Source: DASRAU01 sp036005805
GTDB taxonomy: Bacteria; Acidobacteriota; Polarisedimenticolia; Gp22-AA2
Length of the DNA: 6,602 nt
Assembly (NCBI GenBank): GCA_036005805.1
Contig: DASYQE010000199.1
Location: 1-6,602 of the forward strand
Direction: 5' to 3'
This document shows, piece after piece, positions 4,809-6,602 of the stretch (position 1 is the first letter of the stretch; every line of letters starts with the position of its first letter). The position numbers were made by a program, and so were the translations under genes. The notes beneath the pieces are model-generated. The model ran no database searches and was not told the origin of the DNA. It saw only the letters and a program-made list of their open reading frames with translations.

Positions 4809-5887
4809 TGCGGCGTTTTGTCGTCGCGGCGGCGCTTTCCGCGCTGGCGGTCGCGGCAGCCGGCGCCAATCCCTTCGAGTACGCCTGGCAGGAATTGGCG
4901 CCTGGCGTCTGGGCCGGCCTGCGCGCCGATCCGTTCGAGCTGCCGCAGGAAGGGAACACCCTGCTCGTCGTCACGGATCGCGGCGTGGTCGTCTTCGACG
5001 CCGGAGGCTCGCCGGCGATGGGCCGGGCGATCGTGGAGAAGGCGCGCTCGGTCTCCGACAAGCCGATCACGCTCGTGATCCTGAGCCACTGGCACGGCGA
5101 TCACATGCGGGGGCTGCAGTCGATCGTGGCGGCGTTCCCGCGGGTCGAGATCCTCGCCCACCCGCACGCGCGCGATCGGATCCTCGCGACCCGCGAGCGC
5201 TGGCTGAAGCGGCGCGTCAGCATGGTCCCGAACATCCGCAAGGCGGTGCAGCAGGCGCTCGAGGCGCACCAGGATCTCAGCGGCCGCCCGCTCATCCCGA
5301 AGGAGCAGGCCTGGATCGAGCAGGGGCTCGCCAACACCGACGCGCTCGACTCCGAGAACCACGCCACCGAGTACGTCAACCCCACTGGCACCTTCGAAGG
5401 CGCGCTGCGTCTCTATCCGGGCGGACGGGAGATCGACCTGCTGTGGCTCGGGCGCGCGCACACCGCCGGGGACATCGTCCTGTGGCTTCCCCTCGAGAGG
5501 GTGGTCGCGACCGGAGACATCGTGACCGCCCCGGTTCCGCTGATGCCGAGCCCGTACACCGGCGACTACCCGGGCGTGCTCGCGGCGATCCAGGCGCTCG
5601 GTTACAAGTCGCTGGTCCCGGGGCACGGCGCCGTCGAGCACGATGCGCAGTACCTCGATCTGCTGTCCGAGACCATCCGGACGATCGCGGCGCAGATGAA
5701 GACCCTCGCCGACCAGGGCGTGGGGCGCGACGACGCCGTCGCCCGGGCGGACTACTCCGCGGTCGAGCCGCGCTTCACGCACGGCGATGCGTTTCTCGCC
5801 CATCGGTTCGAAGACTACGTCCGGAAAGCCCTCGCCGATGCGGCCTTCGCGGCCGCGCAGGGCGGGCTTCCGGACGAAGCGTTCTGA
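4808..5887 (+). CDS. Secreted metallo-beta-lactamase-fold hydrolase
   Basis: The protein has 359 residues. The start ATG at 4808 overlaps the preceding TGA in the arrangement TGATG, which implies translational coupling; a longer frame upstream would lie entirely inside the FG-GAP gene. Residues 1-20 are a Sec signal (MRRFVVAAALSALAVAAAGA, cleavage near Ala20). The metal site is complete: His94, His96, Asp98, His99 in SHWHGDH, His218 in GRAHTAGD, Asp237 in VATGD, and His273 in PGHG. This is the standard two-metal pattern with a bridging Asp rather than the Cys of class B1 lactamases. Between the first motif and His218 lies a largely helical insertion (about residues 122-190). The fold is certain but the substrate is not: lactams, phosphodiesters, thioesters, lactones and sulfate esters are all handled by this superfamily. 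The exported location resembles periplasmic members of this superfamily such as the quinoprotein-associated hydrolases. No clear terminator follows. Confidence 0.92.
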   Translation: MRRFVVAAALSALAVAAAGANPFEYAWQELAPGVWAGLRADPFELPQEGNTLLVVTDRGVVVFDAGGSPAMGRAIVEKARSVSDKPITLVILSHWHGDHMRGLQSIVAAFPRVEILAHPHARDRILATRERWLKRRVSMVPNIRKAVQQALEAHQDLSGRPLIPKEQAWIEQGLANTDALDSENHATEYVNPTGTFEGALRLYPGGREIDLLWLGRAHTAGDIVLWLPLERVVATGDIVTAPVPLMPSPYTGDYPGVLAAIQALGYKSLVPGHGAVEHDAQYLDLLSETIRTIAAQMKTLADQGVGRDDAVARADYSAVEPRFTHGDAFLAHRFEDYVRKALADAAFAAAQGGLPDEAF

Positions 5888-5935
5888 AACCGGTGGACGG
5901 GAAGCCGTAAGCCGCCGCGCAGCGCGCGAACACCG

Positions 5936-5941
5936 TAAGAT
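5936..5941 (+). promoter_or_regulatory. Start-proximal -10 box (TAAGAT) of the MMPL-type gene
   Basis: TAAGAT fits TANNNT and 4 of 6 positions of TATAAT. It ends 8 nt before GTG 5950. The bases between are TCGCCCCC, with no Shine-Dalgarno, so a transcript starting 7-8 nt after the box would be leaderless or nearly so. No -35 is evident. CCGTAAG also occurs 28 bp upstream at 5905-5911. Confidence 0.45.
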
Positions 5942-5949
5942 TCGCCCCC

Positions 5950-6602
5950 GTGTGGCGCATCCCGCTCTTCTTCTTCGAGCACCCCCTCAAGGTCCTGGCC
6001 GCCGCGCTCGCGGCGGGGGTCGTCGCGATCGCTTTTGCCTCGGGTCTGTCGCTCGACGTCTCCTCCGAGGCGCTGATCCCGCCCGACAGCCCGCAGCGGC
6101 GCGCCCAGGACGAGGTGGCCCGCCTGTTCGGCGCGGAGGAGTCGGCGATCGTCTTCGCCGCCGACCGGTCCCTCTTCACACCGGATCGCCTCGAGGCGCT
6201 GCGCGAGGTGCACGACGCGCTCGCGGCGCTGCCGGCGGTCGCCCGGGTGGACAGCCTCTTCTCCGTCCCGGACCTGCGCGACGAGGACGGGGCGCTGACG
6301 GCGGGACCGCTGGTCGGCGCGATCCCCCCGGACGCCGCCGGGCTGGAGCGGCTGCGCCGGCGGGTCATGGCGCATCCTTTATATACGGGGAGCGTCGTCT
6401 CGAAAGACGGCACCGCCACGATCCTGCGCCTCGTGCTGCACGACGGGCACACTCCCCCGCGCGCCCTGGCCGCGGCGATCGAGGCTGCCCTTCTGCCCCG
6501 GCGCGCGCGCTTCGCGACGCTCGAGGCGGTCGGCGGCGCCACGCTGCACATCGGCCTCGAGGACACGCTGCGCCGCGACCAGTGGGTGATCCTGCCGATC
6601 AC
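5950..6602 (+). CDS. RND/MMPL-family transporter, N-terminal part (truncated by window edge)
   Basis: An open frame of 217 codons starts at GTG 5950 and runs off the right edge. The upstream in-frame stop is TAA at 5908-5910, and no other ATG, GTG or TTG lies between it and 5950, so GTG is the only start that keeps the first membrane helix. The N-terminus (WRIPLFFFEHPLKVLAAAL) leads into one transmembrane segment at about residues 15-33. A large periplasmic domain opens with LDVSSEALIPPDSP, the position of the acidic/Pro motif after TM1 in RND exporters of the HAE3/MMPL type. The domain shows the expected alternation (RVDSLFSVPDL, HPLYTGSVVSKDG, ILRLVLHDG). The fragment ends in LRRDQWVILPI, where TM2 should begin. 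Full proteins of this group have about 750-900 residues and 12 helices and export lipids or hydrophobic molecules with proton energy; the cargo here cannot be told. Confidence 0.87.
   Translation, partial: MWRIPLFFFEHPLKVLAAALAAGVVAIAFASGLSLDVSSEALIPPDSPQRRAQDEVARLFGAEESAIVFAADRSLFTPDRLEALREVHDALAALPAVARVDSLFSVPDLRDEDGALTAGPLVGAIPPDAAGLERLRRRVMAHPLYTGSVVSKDGTATILRLVLHDGHTPPRALAAAIEAALLPRRARFATLEAVGGATLHIGLEDTLRRDQWVILPI

Noticed and set aside
5888..5949. CGCG-rich inverted segment after the hydrolase gene as a terminator
   Set aside because: The stem is about 4 bp with a 3-nt loop and no T-run follows.
5775..6602. Open frame on the minus strand across the hydrolase end and the exporter start
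   Set aside because: Its product is Arg/Ser/Ala-rich with no recognisable fold. The plus strand carries the MMPL-type frame with a membrane helix and conserved periplasmic motifs.

Overview
The window is GC-rich (roughly 70% by eye), with dense short-spaced genes and strong G/C preference at third codon positions. This produces many long antisense shadow frames. The gene content points to a free-living, diderm, high-GC bacterium: an OmpA-type lipoprotein, Sec-exported FG-GAP and metallo-beta-lactamase-fold proteins, and an RND/MMPL-type exporter. Acidobacteriota or a similar soil or sediment lineage is my best guess, but it rests on protein style only. I saw no rRNA, tRNA, CRISPR array, insertion sequence or phage gene.

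Layout. On the minus strand, positions 195 to 1 hold the N-terminus of a membrane-anchored protein that runs off the left edge. A 307-bp divergent region (196-502) carries candidate promoters for both directions. On the plus strand follow: a coiled-coil OmpA/MotB lipoprotein (503-1357); a strong stem-loop terminator (1431-1473) in a GC-palindrome-rich gap; an OsmC/Ohr-family thiol peroxidase-like protein (1618-2082); an AraC-family regulator (2123-2989); a secreted TPR plus seven-bladed FG-GAP propeller protein (3051-4808); a secreted metallo-beta-lactamase-fold hydrolase whose start codon overlaps the previous stop by one base (4808-5887); and the N-terminal part of an RND/MMPL transporter starting at GTG 5950 and cut by the right edge.

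How they may work together. The lipoprotein is probably its own transcription unit, closed by the terminator. OsmC and the AraC regulator are 40 nt apart and could form a redox-stress pair, but the regulator appears to have its own start-proximal -10 box. The FG-GAP and hydrolase genes are translationally coupled and both carry export signals, so a shared job outside the cytoplasm is plausible. The transporter gene seems separately transcribed.

The most interesting signals are two. One is the coupled secreted propeller/hydrolase pair. The other is that the two genes lacking a Shine-Dalgarno sequence (AraC and MMPL) each have a TANNNT box 6-8 nt before the only usable start codon, as expected for leaderless mRNAs, while the genes at 503, 1618 and 3051 have a recognisable Shine-Dalgarno. 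I see no clear evidence of a wholly new defence or mobile system here.
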